Below are positions 24,101-34,799 of a stretch of DNA of 64,000 nt, piece by piece. The stretch is taken from positions 18,273,001 through 18,337,000 of the forward strand of contig NC_061779.1 in NCBI RefSeq assembly GCF_022458985.1, given 5' to 3'. Below the pieces are notes generated by a model, which did not search any database, was not told the origin of the DNA, and saw nothing but the letters and a program-made list of their open reading frames with translations. Positions within the stretch are counted from its first letter, which is position 1. Every line of letters starts with the position of its first letter. The DNA is from Mugil cephalus (taxonomy: Eukaryota; Chordata; Actinopteri; Mugiliformes; Mugilidae). The translations under genes were made by a program, and so were the position numbers.

Positions 24101-26906
24101 GGAGGAAGAGGGGGCGCTGCAACGAGCTCTGGAGGAGGAGGGGGCGCTGCAACGAGCTCTGGAGGAGGAGGGGGCGCTGCAACTGGCTCTGGAGGAAGTT
24201 GGGGCACTGCAACGGGCTCTGGAGGAGGAGGGGGCGCTGCAACGGGCTCTGGAGGAGTAGGGGGCACTGCAATGGGCTCTGGAGGAGGAGGGGGCGCTGC
24301 AATGGGCTCTGGAGGAGGAGGAGATGGAGGGTGCAGTTCACATGGAGCCACTACAGGTTCAAGAGGTGGAACTGTTTGCACCGGTGCAGCAGATTGAAGA
24401 GGTTCAACAGATTCAGCAGCAGGTGTAATCGAAGCTGGAGGTGTTGGATGCACGGGTTCACAGGGAAGAGATGGAGCCATAGATGGTGGAGATGGCTCTA
24501 CAGGTGGAGGGAGGATGACAGGTTTGTTAATTTCTTCTGCTATGCGGGGTGCAGTTGGGGTCTCTGGCTCTATCTGTGGTGGTAAAAAGGATTCAACAGG
24601 AGGTAGAACTATTGGAACGACAGGTGAAGGAACACGTTCAGGCTCCACACGGGTTTCAATGTGTGGAGACGGAGGTGGAGCTGAGACGATGGGGTCAGCT
24701 AGAGGCGGAGGAGGCGCTGCAGGCTCCACAGAGGTGGGAGGAAGGGAGTGGAACTTCACAGGAGGGGGAGGGATGAGCTTTACAGGAGGAGCAGCCTCCA
24801 CTGATGGAGGTGCGGATGGGGCTTCCTGAGGAGGAGAAGGTGGAGGTGTCGGGATGAACGGACAAGGAGAAGGTGTCAGCAGAGGTAAGAGGTTCTCCAC
24901 AGGAGGGGCGGGGACTGGGGTGGCCATTGGTGTTGGAGACTGAGGTGTAGGATGATGATAGACGACCTTTGGAGACTGTTTCATCCTGTCAATGACTTTG
25001 TCTGAAAGCTGAGGGAATAACAAATACACAGTGAGCGCCGCCTGCTGGACAAAATCGACATATACTCTCATTTTTCTTGCTGTTTATAGACCAGTTTCTG
25101 CAGCTTTCTTTCAGTCTGGTCTATTTTTCTTTAGTTTCGGTAAAGAGGAAGGTCCAGCAATCTGTTTTATAATGCCAAGCTTGCTTCAGTAGTTCAGGTT
25201 CATTTTAAGGAAATCCTGCCTTATGAAGTAGGTTAAGTTCAATTTAATCAGAACAACAACAGAAAGCTGCCCTCCACATAAACCTTCATGAAGAACAGAG
25301 CTTTTCTGCCCTGAATTAATGTAAGGAGCTGAACCAGGATCAGTCTGTGTCATGACGCCAACTCACAAAATCAGTTTGGTTTACAGACCTGGGACATTGA
25401 GAGACAATAAAAATAATGTAGTTACTAAGAGATAAGACTTTTACAATCTGTGTTAGCAGGGCTGTGCATGTTAACAAACATAATTTGTAAAAAAAATAAA
25501 TAAAAAAATACTCAAGCAAAAATGAACAAAACTGCTGCCATGGAAAAGCAATGCAGGACTATTGGCAGCTCGTTACAAACGACCAGCTCAGTTGTGCAGA
25601 GCTCTGCTGCTGCAGAGTCCTCACGGCTCTGTGGGTTCAAGTCATGTGTAAGCAATGTGAACTTTATCTACAATATAAGCTCTGAACGTGTACTGTACCT
25701 TTTATAAGGCTCAGCGTTTAATATTTAAATTATAGTCCTGCGGTGGAACTGATTTCATAGTAATTACATTTACAGGTTGTAAATATTTCAGAGTCTTCAC
25801 AAACTTTCAAAACAATTGTTGTTTTTGTATTGTCTTTAATTTGGTCATCTTCGCTGGCACCAACATATAAACACAGGGTTTAACGAATTAATATCTGCTG
25901 CTTGGTTTAATCAACACCAACTACTTTCCTTGTGATTAAATGTATAAAAGCACTGAGTATGAATTCTACTGTCACATAGAGAAACCAATGGTTGATGACT
26001 TCCACAGAGCACCAGCTTTATAAAGACAGTCTCCTGATCACCACAGACTTTAGCTTTAAAGGCTACAGTATATATGGATATCCCATAGCCCCTTCTTTAA
26101 AGACAATTTAAAATTGAGTGAATATAACACAATGTCAGGTTAAATAAGTAGATAAACATCATAGTTGTTTAGTTTATCCTGATGATTTTATTTATTTATT
26201 TATTTTTAACAGAGAAGCTGCTATCTCAATACCACAAAAACCTAAGAAGTTTTGCTGAATCTTCGTTTTTTATTTGACAAAATTATTTATCAACGCATTA
26301 ACCCGATGAACCGCTACGAGCTTGATCATTTTTATTTCACACAAAACGAAATACGTAAAAATACTAACTTAAAAAAAAAAAAATAAATCAAATTACATCA
26401 AATTATTGTCGCGTTGACTTGTAATATCAGTGTCAAATGTTGACACACAGACTGATTGTGGCCTTTCATAACTAGTCACGTGAAAACACTTAAGAAACCG
26501 ATTTAAACCCCACGTGTATTATGAAACTGAGATAAATACCTAAATATATGCAAACTTATTTAGATACGAAAGTTTACGTGTTTTTTTTTCTTCTTTCTTT
26601 TTTTTAAGAATCTAAATTCTCTATGACAATAATTCACGTTACTTCTTTAATTAACACATCACCGGAAAAGACGTGGACTTTCTGGAGAGTGACGGGAGAA
26701 ATATGCAGGTTCAATTCATTTCGGCTTATTTAAATGTCATTATATAAACCAGATGAAACATTCACCCTGCAGCCTCTGCAGCTCCACTAAACTAAAGATC
26801 ATGCATTTAGTTTAGTGGAGCTCTCACTCACCCGAATGCCCTTCACAAAAGTGATTCCTCCGCCTTCATCCTCCTGAGAGAGGTGACTCGGGCTGTTTCC
26901 TCCCAT
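21153..26906 (-). CDS. chchd3: MICOS complex subunit Mic19/Mic25 family (chchd3-type) with a giant proline-rich insert
   Basis: Mic19 is a peripheral inner-membrane protein that binds Mic60 and maintains crista junctions. Exons on the minus strand are 26832-26906, 23757-25008, 23113-23227, 22370-22550, 22238-22252 (15 nt), 21970-22053, 21457-21527 and 21153-21306. All are GT-AG with consistent phases, giving 648 residues. The N-terminus starts MGGN and carries ITFVKGIR then LSDKVIDRMKQS, as in Mic19. Exon 2 adds about 400 Pro-rich residues. The rest is a charged coiled coil (about 445-590) and a C-terminal CHCH domain with two CX9C pairs (CGDLQSQILKC and CSRIASAYMQC). Human Mic19 and Mic25 are about 227-235 residues, so this is nearly three times longer. 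Adjacency to slc35b4 and the ANxEKLTDAI region favour chchd3 over chchd6, but paralogue assignment needs a tree. Confidence 0.9.
23827..23860 (-). repeat. chchd3: Trinucleotide tract encoding poly-threonine
   Basis: A GGT/AGT-rich triplet run on the plus strand is read on the minus strand as ten consecutive threonines near residue 410 of the Mic19-like protein. It is in frame and part of the low-complexity exon. Confidence 0.85.
23976..24321 (-). repeat. chchd3: In-frame 30-bp coding minisatellite (PEPVAAPPPP)
   Basis: Eleven full 30-bp units plus one partial unit, each starting GCTCTGGAGGAGGAGG on the plus strand, lie head to tail in exon 2 of the chchd3-type gene. On the coding strand each gives ten residues, PEPVAAPPPP, with a few variants (V to L in two copies, A to V, one unit with QLPPEP). 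They cover about residues 255-370. Several units are identical at the DNA level, which points to recent expansion. The period is a multiple of three, so open frames appear on both strands; those antisense frames are shadows. Confidence 0.97.
26780..26822. repeat. Perfect 17-bp inverted repeat with 9-nt loop
   Basis: AGCTCCACTAAACTAAA (26780-26796) is followed after nine bases by its exact reverse complement (26806-26822). It lies in intron 1 of the chchd3-type gene, starting eight bases downstream of the 5' splice site at 26831-26830. It could fold into a hairpin in the pre-mRNA or be a recent foldback insertion. Confidence 0.9.
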
Positions 26907-27042
26907 CCTCTCCCTCACACTACCAGGCGAAATGAAATGTGTTTTTTTTAATCCACAACGTGGATGTTCGCTGAGTGAAATCAGCCCCAAGCAGCTGAAA
27001 CAATCAGCCCGGCCCACCGCACAGCGAACAGCGGCGGCTCCC

Positions 27043-27077
27043 ATTGGACGGAGCTGAACATCGCCTCCCTGGATTGG
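27043..27077 (-). promoter_or_regulatory. chchd3: Paired CCAAT boxes upstream of the chchd3-type gene
   Basis: ATTGG at 27043-27047 and 27073-27077 read as CCAAT on the minus strand, 137 and 167 bases upstream of the start codon, 30 bases apart and in GC-rich DNA. This is a typical NF-Y arrangement for a TATA-less housekeeping promoter; the function is inferred. Confidence 0.5.
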
Positions 27078-27099
27078 TCCCTGGATCATTAACTCAGCC

Positions 27100-28440
27100 G
27101 GGCGTGAGAGAACAAAGTGTCCCAGCTTTGAACACTAATAAAACTCAGCTCACCATAAGCATCTTGTGGCGATAAAACATTTTTTTTTTCATGAATGGAT
27201 AATGTTTTAGTAGCCATATGTTGTCATTTTAATTTCAGAAGGGATGGAGTGTAGAGATAGATTAGTTGTCGACAAATGTTAGTCCAAAACACCTGAGACA
27301 ATATGGCAAGGACACTAGGACTGCATAAATAACCCCTGTGGCAACCCTATGTTGAGTCCCCAAACATGTTCAGTTCATTCAGCATCAAATTACAGTGTTC
27401 AGCAAAATCCGTTAACATTAAACCAATACACTGTCATCTTTAAACCATAAATATTCAAACATCACAGAGGCATAAAAAGTTGCACCATGATTGTGAATCT
27501 GTGATCGCTACTGAGGTACTAATCTTAAAGTCTGGTGATAACTATGTTTTTTTCTTATTGTCAGCAAATCTCATGAAAACACCAAAAGAAAAAAAAAGAA
27601 AAAAAACACAAAACAACTTGTGTATATTCAGAGACTGATTACTCCTCTGAGCTGGCAGTCCCATGTTCCTCCACCACTGAAAATAGTCCCCAAATTATTG
27701 CAAAAATATTGTCCAGAGTTGTTTTGAAGACACAGATCTGGAACAGGCCATTCTCACATATAAATTTTAGAAACTGGGACAGCGTCTGCTGCTGATCATT
27801 AAGAATGAGACCCGACTTTGCAGCTCTGCTTCTGAGACAGACAGTCTCACAAAGAGATCAAATGCACCACATGGGGAATTTGAGAAAGACTAAATATCCT
27901 CTGAATGGGTTAGCGATGGCCGGGACAGTGACCAGGGGCGGTGCAACCTCAGGCTCAGGATGGAAACACTAGTAACATTTTCAGAATTCAAGTGTCGCAT
28001 CTCAACAGGTCGAGAAACAAGGTAAACAAGTCTGTTGTGTACTCCGGACACAAACTGTGGACAACGATTTTGAATGTTATCCGTTGCATGGAGACTTCAG
28101 AGAGCCACCATCCAGTCAGACGATGCAAATTATGGACGACATTAAACAACACACCAACAAATATTCAGATTCATGAGCTTGTCTCAATATATAGTATGTG
28201 AATGCATCATTTAACAGTTTAGGTGTTTTCATGTTATTTTCTGTCATAATAAAAATGTAGATTATCACCACCAGCTTCAGCCTTAACTGAACTACTGTGT
28301 CTGTATTTGTGTGGGGTACAACCTTGGATGTGTGATCAAGTATGAAAACAACCCCAGCTATATAAAACTACTGCAGGTTTAACGACTAAAAACCTCTCTA
28401 AGTCCAACACAGCGGCAGGCGTCTTTTTCCAGTGGCGCCT
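27100..28440. other. Spacer between chchd3 promoter and slc35b4 3' end
   Basis: No coding exon is supported. The right part (roughly 28,000-28,440) should include the slc35b4 3' untranslated region, but I could not identify a clear AATAAA on the minus strand. Confidence 0.4.
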
Positions 28441-31383
28441 TTACTCCGCCTTCTTCTGCTTCGCGTCGGTTCCTCGCAGCGCCGCCTGCACGCTGCCAAA
28501 CACCTCCGTATACAGCAGTGTGCCCAGGAAGACCACGGCAGTGCCCACCCAGTGCCAGGTGGTGAAGGGGTTTTGGAAGTACAGGATGGAAAAGATGAGG
28601 CTGAGGAACTTTCTCAGCGTTACCACCAGAGTGACGGTCAGCGACGCACACTCCGTGGTCAGGATGAACACGCCGCGGATGCACACATACCTGGAGGAAG
28701 AGTTAAAGTCTCCAACAAGGCTCAGAGAAAGTGGACAATTTAAGCTACTGACGACATGATCGCAGATTCCTTGTGATTGTGTTGTTTTCCTGAACTTTGC
28801 AGTGTATTAACCGATTACTTTTTAGTCAGACAGAAGAACGATGTAACCTGATAATGACATGAAACTGATCATCTTAGTTAACTTCATTCAAAGAAGTCAA
28901 TACAGGCAGGATACTGTGTGATGATGTTGATCAGCAGGTAGAGCCACATTATGGGCATGGTCACTCCAACAGCAGGAATAAGTACCGGGGCTGGAGAAAA
29001 AATAATGACTGCGTTAATTACGGCAAACAGGAGCTTTCTGGTTTTCTTCAACGAGCCAAAGGAACTCACTGCTCTGACTGAAGAGGACGCAGTGGTGGTA
29101 GATGTCTGTGGAGAGGAGCAGGAAGCCAGGAAGGGGCAGGCAGTGCTGCAACAGAGAGTTTACACAAAGGTCTCCACGTAAATCAAACTGCATTAAACTG
29201 CAACTCAGATGAAGTCTGAGGAAACTCACATTATAAAAGAGAGCCTCTTTGGAGTGTTTTCCGTACTGCTTGTAGAGTGTCTCCTGGAAAATGCCCATCC
29301 TCGCAGACATCAACAGAGCAAAGGTCAACATGGCGATGCCTAAAAGAAGAGAAACAATTTATGAATCAGCTACATGTGTATGATCGGTGACCATTTTTAT
29401 CAGCGTCAGTCTCATGTTTAAGACAGAAAGTAGACAGAGAATAACAAGACGGTCAACTGACAATGTGAGGCTGAAAAGGGAAGCTAAAGTGAAAGTAAAA
29501 AGAAACTTCTTTCCTCAAATGGCTCCAAAATGAACCAACCTCCATGTAAATATACATGTAAATATGGCCTCTATAACCAGTTTCTTCATTAACGATAACT
29601 TAAAGTGGTGTGAAATTTTACATAATACAGTACTAGGACCAAGTTATGACCGGTGGGTGCCCTCACAGACAGACCGTCACATGTCTTAACTCCACTCTAA
29701 CTCTACCTCTCTGACATTTTCTGAATTGGCCAGGTGTTAGGTGAACTTAAAATCCTCTCTTCAGAAACGTCATGGATGGTATGAAAATCTCTAATGCAAC
29801 TTTCCATTAAAGGAAAAATGCTCAATGAGTAAAATAAAAACTATTCACGCTGACTAATTCTGCCTACAACTGCACATACACAATTTCTTGCCAATAATTG
29901 TCTGATTTATAAAGTACACCGATACCAGTTCATCTGCAACGAGCTAATACCGGCCTAGCTCTGACTTATATACGTAACCATTTATCTGTTATTCAATTCA
30001 GGTTCACCATTATTCACCTATAAGCCAGCGAATGAAAGCATAAAAGCCTTGCTCCTCTGATCCTTCACTGGACATATTCTGCAAAAACAAAAAGTGCAAA
30101 ACAGCAGCAGATCATTACATGACAAAAAATAAAACAACACACCGTTAAACTGCATGACAACAAACAACTTTGAGTGCAGAAAATGAGTTCTCACCACTTG
30201 TTTGGCAGACATGATGGTGCAGATGAAGATACCAGCCGACACCAAAGCTATAGACAGATATTTACTTGCTGTATATCTGCAGAGAGAGGTGTGATTAAAA
30301 TGACGTACTTTCATGTTTTTAACCAACTTGGTGAGACATCGTCTTTATCCGAGCCGTGAGATGAGGCAGGGTTACCTTTTCTTCAGGATTATTATTCCTA
30401 GGATCATGTTAGCGATTAGTGACCCCTGCGGAGAAACGAGACGGCAGGTCACCACAGAGTGAATGGAGGAAATGATGGTCAGTGGTCACATTCAAGAACA
30501 CGGGAAGCAGTAAAACTTACTGATCTGAAGATCATGTGCAGAGGCATGGCGATGTTGAAGTTGAGAGCGTAGTTGTTGATTACACTGATGGTGAAGAACA
30601 TGGTCACCATGATCACATAGTTTCTGAGAAGAAAAAAGGGACATTAGTAGCTTAAATTAGCATCAGATCTCTATCTCACTTGCAGCAATCTTTTATTTTC
30701 GTTATACCTGATAGGGATTGTTGGTTTCTTTCTCCCAAAGTTTGTTTCAAAGATGAAACCTTCAAATGCAATGAATAAAAACTGAGCGAAGGTGACGATG
30801 TTGCCGCATCCTGGAAACTCTCTGAGGACCAAAACAACAGTTGAGATCAGACCAGAAACAAACCTTTGGTGTAAGGCGAAGATTTAGGTGAAATGATGGA
30901 AGAGCAACTAGTTTAAAACAGATGTATAAACTTTCTGTGCAACAGCACAGTGGGTTTGTGTGGAGGATTCAGACACACCAACACTAATACTCTCTAATAT
31001 TAATACAGTATGTGATGCCTAAATATCATAAATGATAAATCAGTTCACAAAACCACTTGATGTTTTCTAAAAGTAGAACTGCTGATTAAAATGTAGGCAG
31101 ACGTTTAAAACTAACACGACTTAACTGCCCTGACAGTACTTAAATGTTTACTTTCCACCTTTGACATCATGCTAATGTTATAGCATTGGCGTCTACACTT
31201 CCTGCTGAAGGAAGAATAAACATTTTAACCGTGGGAAAACAAAATAAATACGTGCAATGTGTGACCTTTGTACAGTGGAGTCCGTAGAGAGTCTGAAGGC
31301 ACTGACCTTACAAGAAGCTCCAGAGACACCACATTGCTACAACATCCCACAAAAACAAGAAGAATGGCAAACGTGGTCCCCAT
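28441..31383 (-). CDS. slc35b4: Solute carrier 35 member B4, nucleotide-sugar transporter
   Basis: SLC35B4 is a multi-pass Golgi/ER transporter for UDP-xylose and UDP-N-acetylglucosamine. Exons on the minus strand are 31307-31383, 30708-30821, 30521-30623, 30376-30425, 30195-30276, 30018-30078, 29230-29339, 29070-29145, 28915-28990 and 28441-28690, giving 332 residues (human 331). Characteristic segments are PGCGNIVTFAQFLFIA, NNYALNFNIAMPLHMIFRS, SARMGIFQETLYKQYGKHSK, IMWLYLLINIITQY and TLRKFLSLIFSILYFQNPF. About eight to ten hydrophobic segments run the full length. The C-terminus ends KKAE, a KKxx-type retrieval signal consistent with ER/early Golgi residence. The exon 9 donor is GTATCC rather than the usual GTRAGT, but only this site keeps the frame. 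The gene is divergent from golt1b, with start codons about 1 kb apart. Confidence 0.96.
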
Positions 31384-32399
31384 GACTGTTTACTAGAGGA
31401 ACAGCTCAGAGGAAAACGAGTCACTTATTAAAACAGATTAGTGAACGGAGCATATTTGCAAATGAGCAGCGGTTGGTGGCTTTCAGGAGATCCTCCACTT
31501 CAACACAAACTCCAGTTCCACTTGAACACGTCTGAATCTCGAGATTGCGCTCTTCCTCATCACGGGAATCCTGGGAGTTGTAGTTCATACAGAAAAACCG
31601 GCAAAAAATGGGGAAGGCCTACGCAGTGTTTATAATATTTACGGTTTCTAGCAAAGTATGGCCAATTAAACATATACAGTGCGCGGGAAACAATATTCAG
31701 AGATAATGAATAATAGATGAAATGTCTAAGAAAGATAACAAATTAATATAAGCTTAGAGCGCAAACATTGCGCAGTTAACTCGAACTAACGAGCATGCGC
31801 AGAACAACACAGATATGAAATTGAGAAGAGATATCACTCTTGCGGAATTTTTGTGTACCAAAAACCCACCGAGTCTAGATTATGCGATGGAAAGTCAGAT
31901 ATTTTGGAGCATAATCATTATCATATTATACATTAAATAATGTTAGTAAAGTACAGTTATTTATAGTATTTATAACAAATACAAATGTCACAAGTTTGTC
32001 TTTAATTTTGACTTTGCAACTTATTGTTGGTTATAGTGATATGATGTAACTGCAAATGTTTGATCTACTTCTTTTTTTTCTGGAAGAAGTGGGCAAATGA
32101 TAGTATCCAGACCTAACGACAGTCAGCCTCAAAGTTTTCCCATCCACAAGGGGAGACAGAAATACACAGCGTATACGTTGAAAACGACAGCCACTGTCTT
32201 CATAGACGATCTTCGTGGCGGTGCGTGCATACGTGGCTCCGGGTGATGACGTAGCGACGTAACAGACCATCAGTGTCTTCTCCTCCAACACCGTTGCTGC
32301 TGTTGCACTATCAACACAGTTTAGTTGGCCCACTATCTCTGGGAGTTTGGGTCGTTGGAGGCTTATTGTGATTTGACTGGTTCTCCTGCGGCTGCCAAG
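31384..32399. promoter_or_regulatory. Intergenic region between divergent slc35b4 and golt1b
   Basis: The two start codons are 1,016 bases apart in opposite directions. The golt1b-proximal part has a CRE-like TGACGT at 32247-32252 followed by another ACGT, and simple GC-richer DNA. It holds no coding exon. Shared regulation is an inference from geometry. Confidence 0.4.
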
Positions 32400-34198
32400 A
32401 TGATTTCACTCACTGATTCGCAAAGTAAGAGCCGTTTCTCCAGTGTTCATTGCCTTTTGTGGTGTTTCTGTTTGAAACCGGGTTTAGTAAAATGTACGAG
32501 CCTAAAAAGCTCAAACGTGATTGGCTGAGAGCAACGTTACGTCACGGCGGACCACTTATAATAAGGAAGTCGGTCTTTTTTAAATATACAGAATGAAAAC
32601 TATTGATTTAAACTCTATCAGCTGTACAGACATTACTTTGATACATTAATCACACGTTAAGCTAAGCCCAGGATGCAGTTCTGTTCTTATTTTGTCTTCT
32701 TGTGATGTAACCATGTGAATATAATAACATTTATGTTGTCTACCTTGTGCAGAAATTGGGATGGGCCTGACAGGGTTCGGAGTGTTTTTCCTCTTCTTTG
32801 GGATGGTGCTGTTTTTTGATAAGGCTCTCCTCGCCATTGGAAACGTGAGTTGATCCATAATTCGTTCAGGACGCTGTGTGAAAGCCTTCCTCACATGAAC
32901 CTGAAAGTCACCAGAGCTGTGATCCCTCCCTGCAGATTCTGTTCGTCACGGGCCTGTCCTTCGTCATCGGCCTGGAGCGTACCTTCAGGTTTTTCTTCCA
33001 GAAACACAAGGTAAAAGCCACCAGCTTCTTCCTGGGGGGAGTGCTCGTGGTGCTGATCGGCTGGCCGATCGTTGGGGTCGTCATGGAGATCTACGGTTTC
33101 TTCCTCTTATTCAGGTCAGCTCTAACAGAGAGAAAACACCTCGTTGCCGTCGCTGTGAGTTTTTTAGGTCTCACCTCATTATCTTTCGATCTAACAGGGG
33201 ATTCTTCCCGGTGGCCGTCGGCTTCATCAGACGAGTACCTGTGCTCGGGTCTTTGCTCAGCTTACCAGGGATCAGTGGGGTAAGTGTCAACAAAATCAAT
33301 GGGACACGTACGAGCTTCATGTGTCACAAGTCAAGATAAGATTCATTCCTTCAGTCATGATCGTGATGAATTATTCAATTTAAATTTCAATCCTCAGCCG
33401 TGAAACTGGCTTGAAACAGTTGTGTTACAGTGTCTGGTGTTGATTTCACTGACTGAATTATATATAAATGGTTAATGACGATTAACTGTTCAAGCATCAC
33501 TCAGGGCAAATGTTTTTTTTGTAGCCTACTGACCTGAGCTGAAGCAGAAAAGAGAGAGAAACTTTCACGTTTAAAACTGTTATTGACAAATAATGTGATA
33601 TGTTAACTCTGGAGGCTCCTGTGATTGGTATTAATGATGTAGCATTTATTGTGCTTCTTTCTGGTGCCTCAAATTTGGTAGAGCTGCAGCTGAACTGCAT
33701 GTTCAGTGAGATCAGCGTCACCAACTGATTGTTCGTACTCCCAAGTGATTATTTTCGATGAGGTGGAAGGAAAATATCTGTATTTGCTGGAGCCGCTCTG
33801 GCGTGGTGATACAGATGAGGAAACTTGTTGTCTCCTTCAGCTGACAGGCGATTACATTCAGACAGATATAGTCTCTTTAACTGATTGAAACCGTGGTTTC
33901 AAGGTTTTTTGTTTTTTTTTACGCTTTTATGAAATGTGAGTGCTGACGGTAAGAACAGAGTCTCTGTTGTCCTGAACGCAGCCTCATGGGATTCCCCACT
34001 CACACAGTCGTCTGTGAGGCCTTTGTGGAGTCGTGATGACGGCTGGTGCAGATCCGATGCTTCATCACAATCATTTTAATCTCTTCTAACATTTATTCCA
34101 AAGTTCTTATTCAGTTTTAATTGTACTGAAAATAACACTTTTCTCTGCATCTCTTTCAGCTGGTGGACAAAATCGGTGAGAGCAACAACATGGTATAA
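32400..34198 (+). CDS. golt1b: Golgi transport 1B (GOT1 family) vesicle trafficking protein
   Basis: GOT1 proteins are small four-span membrane proteins of the ER-Golgi and Golgi needed for fusion-competent vesicle traffic. Exons are 32400-32424, 32753-32844, 32936-33114, 33198-33279 and 34160-34198. Phases agree and the sum is 138 residues, equal to the human protein. Recognisable stretches are [59 protein letters not shown] and the highly conserved tail [10 protein letters not shown]. Four hydrophobic segments are seen at about 10-28, 33-52, 66-85 and 90-108. The first exon codes for only eight residues plus one base. Intron 4 (33280-34159, 880 bp) holds nothing else recognisable. The neighbour spx lies downstream on the same strand, as in human 12p12.1. 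Confidence 0.97.
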
Positions 34199-34565
34199 CC
34201 GGACAAAGCAGCAGTATTTATCATAGCTTCGGTGCCACTTCAAGAACTGTGAACCCAAACATTTCTCTGCACAAAAGACACATCTGTGGCCGTTTTTTGC
34301 TGGCACCACGATGGAAACTGTTTTGTACACAATTAACCACTGGACGACATTGCCACGAGATTTTTTTTTTTTTTTATCGTAAGAGCTGGAAGCAGGTCTC
34401 CCTTTTTGTATTGTTGAAGTCTGATGTTAATGGACGGATAACGTGGGACCACTGGATGAACTCGGAGGAGAGTCGTGAGCCACTTCTTCTCAGATTGTGT
34501 GCAGGAACAGTCACTGAACGTATTGTCAGGTTCTTCTGTAAAGTTTTACTGTAATTTTGTACTGA

Positions 34566-34571
34566 AATAAA
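34566..34571 (+). other. golt1b: golt1b polyadenylation signal
   Basis: AATAAA about 370 bases after the golt1b stop codon. A second AATAAA at 34767-34772 could be an alternative site giving a longer 3' end. Confidence 0.55.
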
Positions 34572-34799
34572 TAAGACTGAGCTAAATGTTGCAAAATGTT
34601 TGTGGGGGAAAAAAAATGACTGTAACTTTCGTAAGTGCATACTTGAAGTAAATCTTTACATGTGGTGTTTGCAGCAGAGATGACTTCTGTGCCATTTGGA
34701 TTAATTGATTACAGTGGACAACACTGGATTTAATTACACAGTTGGGTCCATGTATGTTAAATCATGAATAAAATGTTCATTTTTAATACTTTGTCCAAA

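Noticed and set aside
23976-24321. CRISPR-like array of regular repeats
   Set aside because: Repeats are contiguous without unique spacers, lie in a eukaryotic coding exon and encode a decapeptide; it is a minisatellite.
23910-24829. Plus-strand open frames of up to 145 codons (Gly/Ala- and Glu/Leu-rich)
   Set aside because: They are antisense readings of the 30-bp coding minisatellite, open only because the period is a multiple of three and stop-free.
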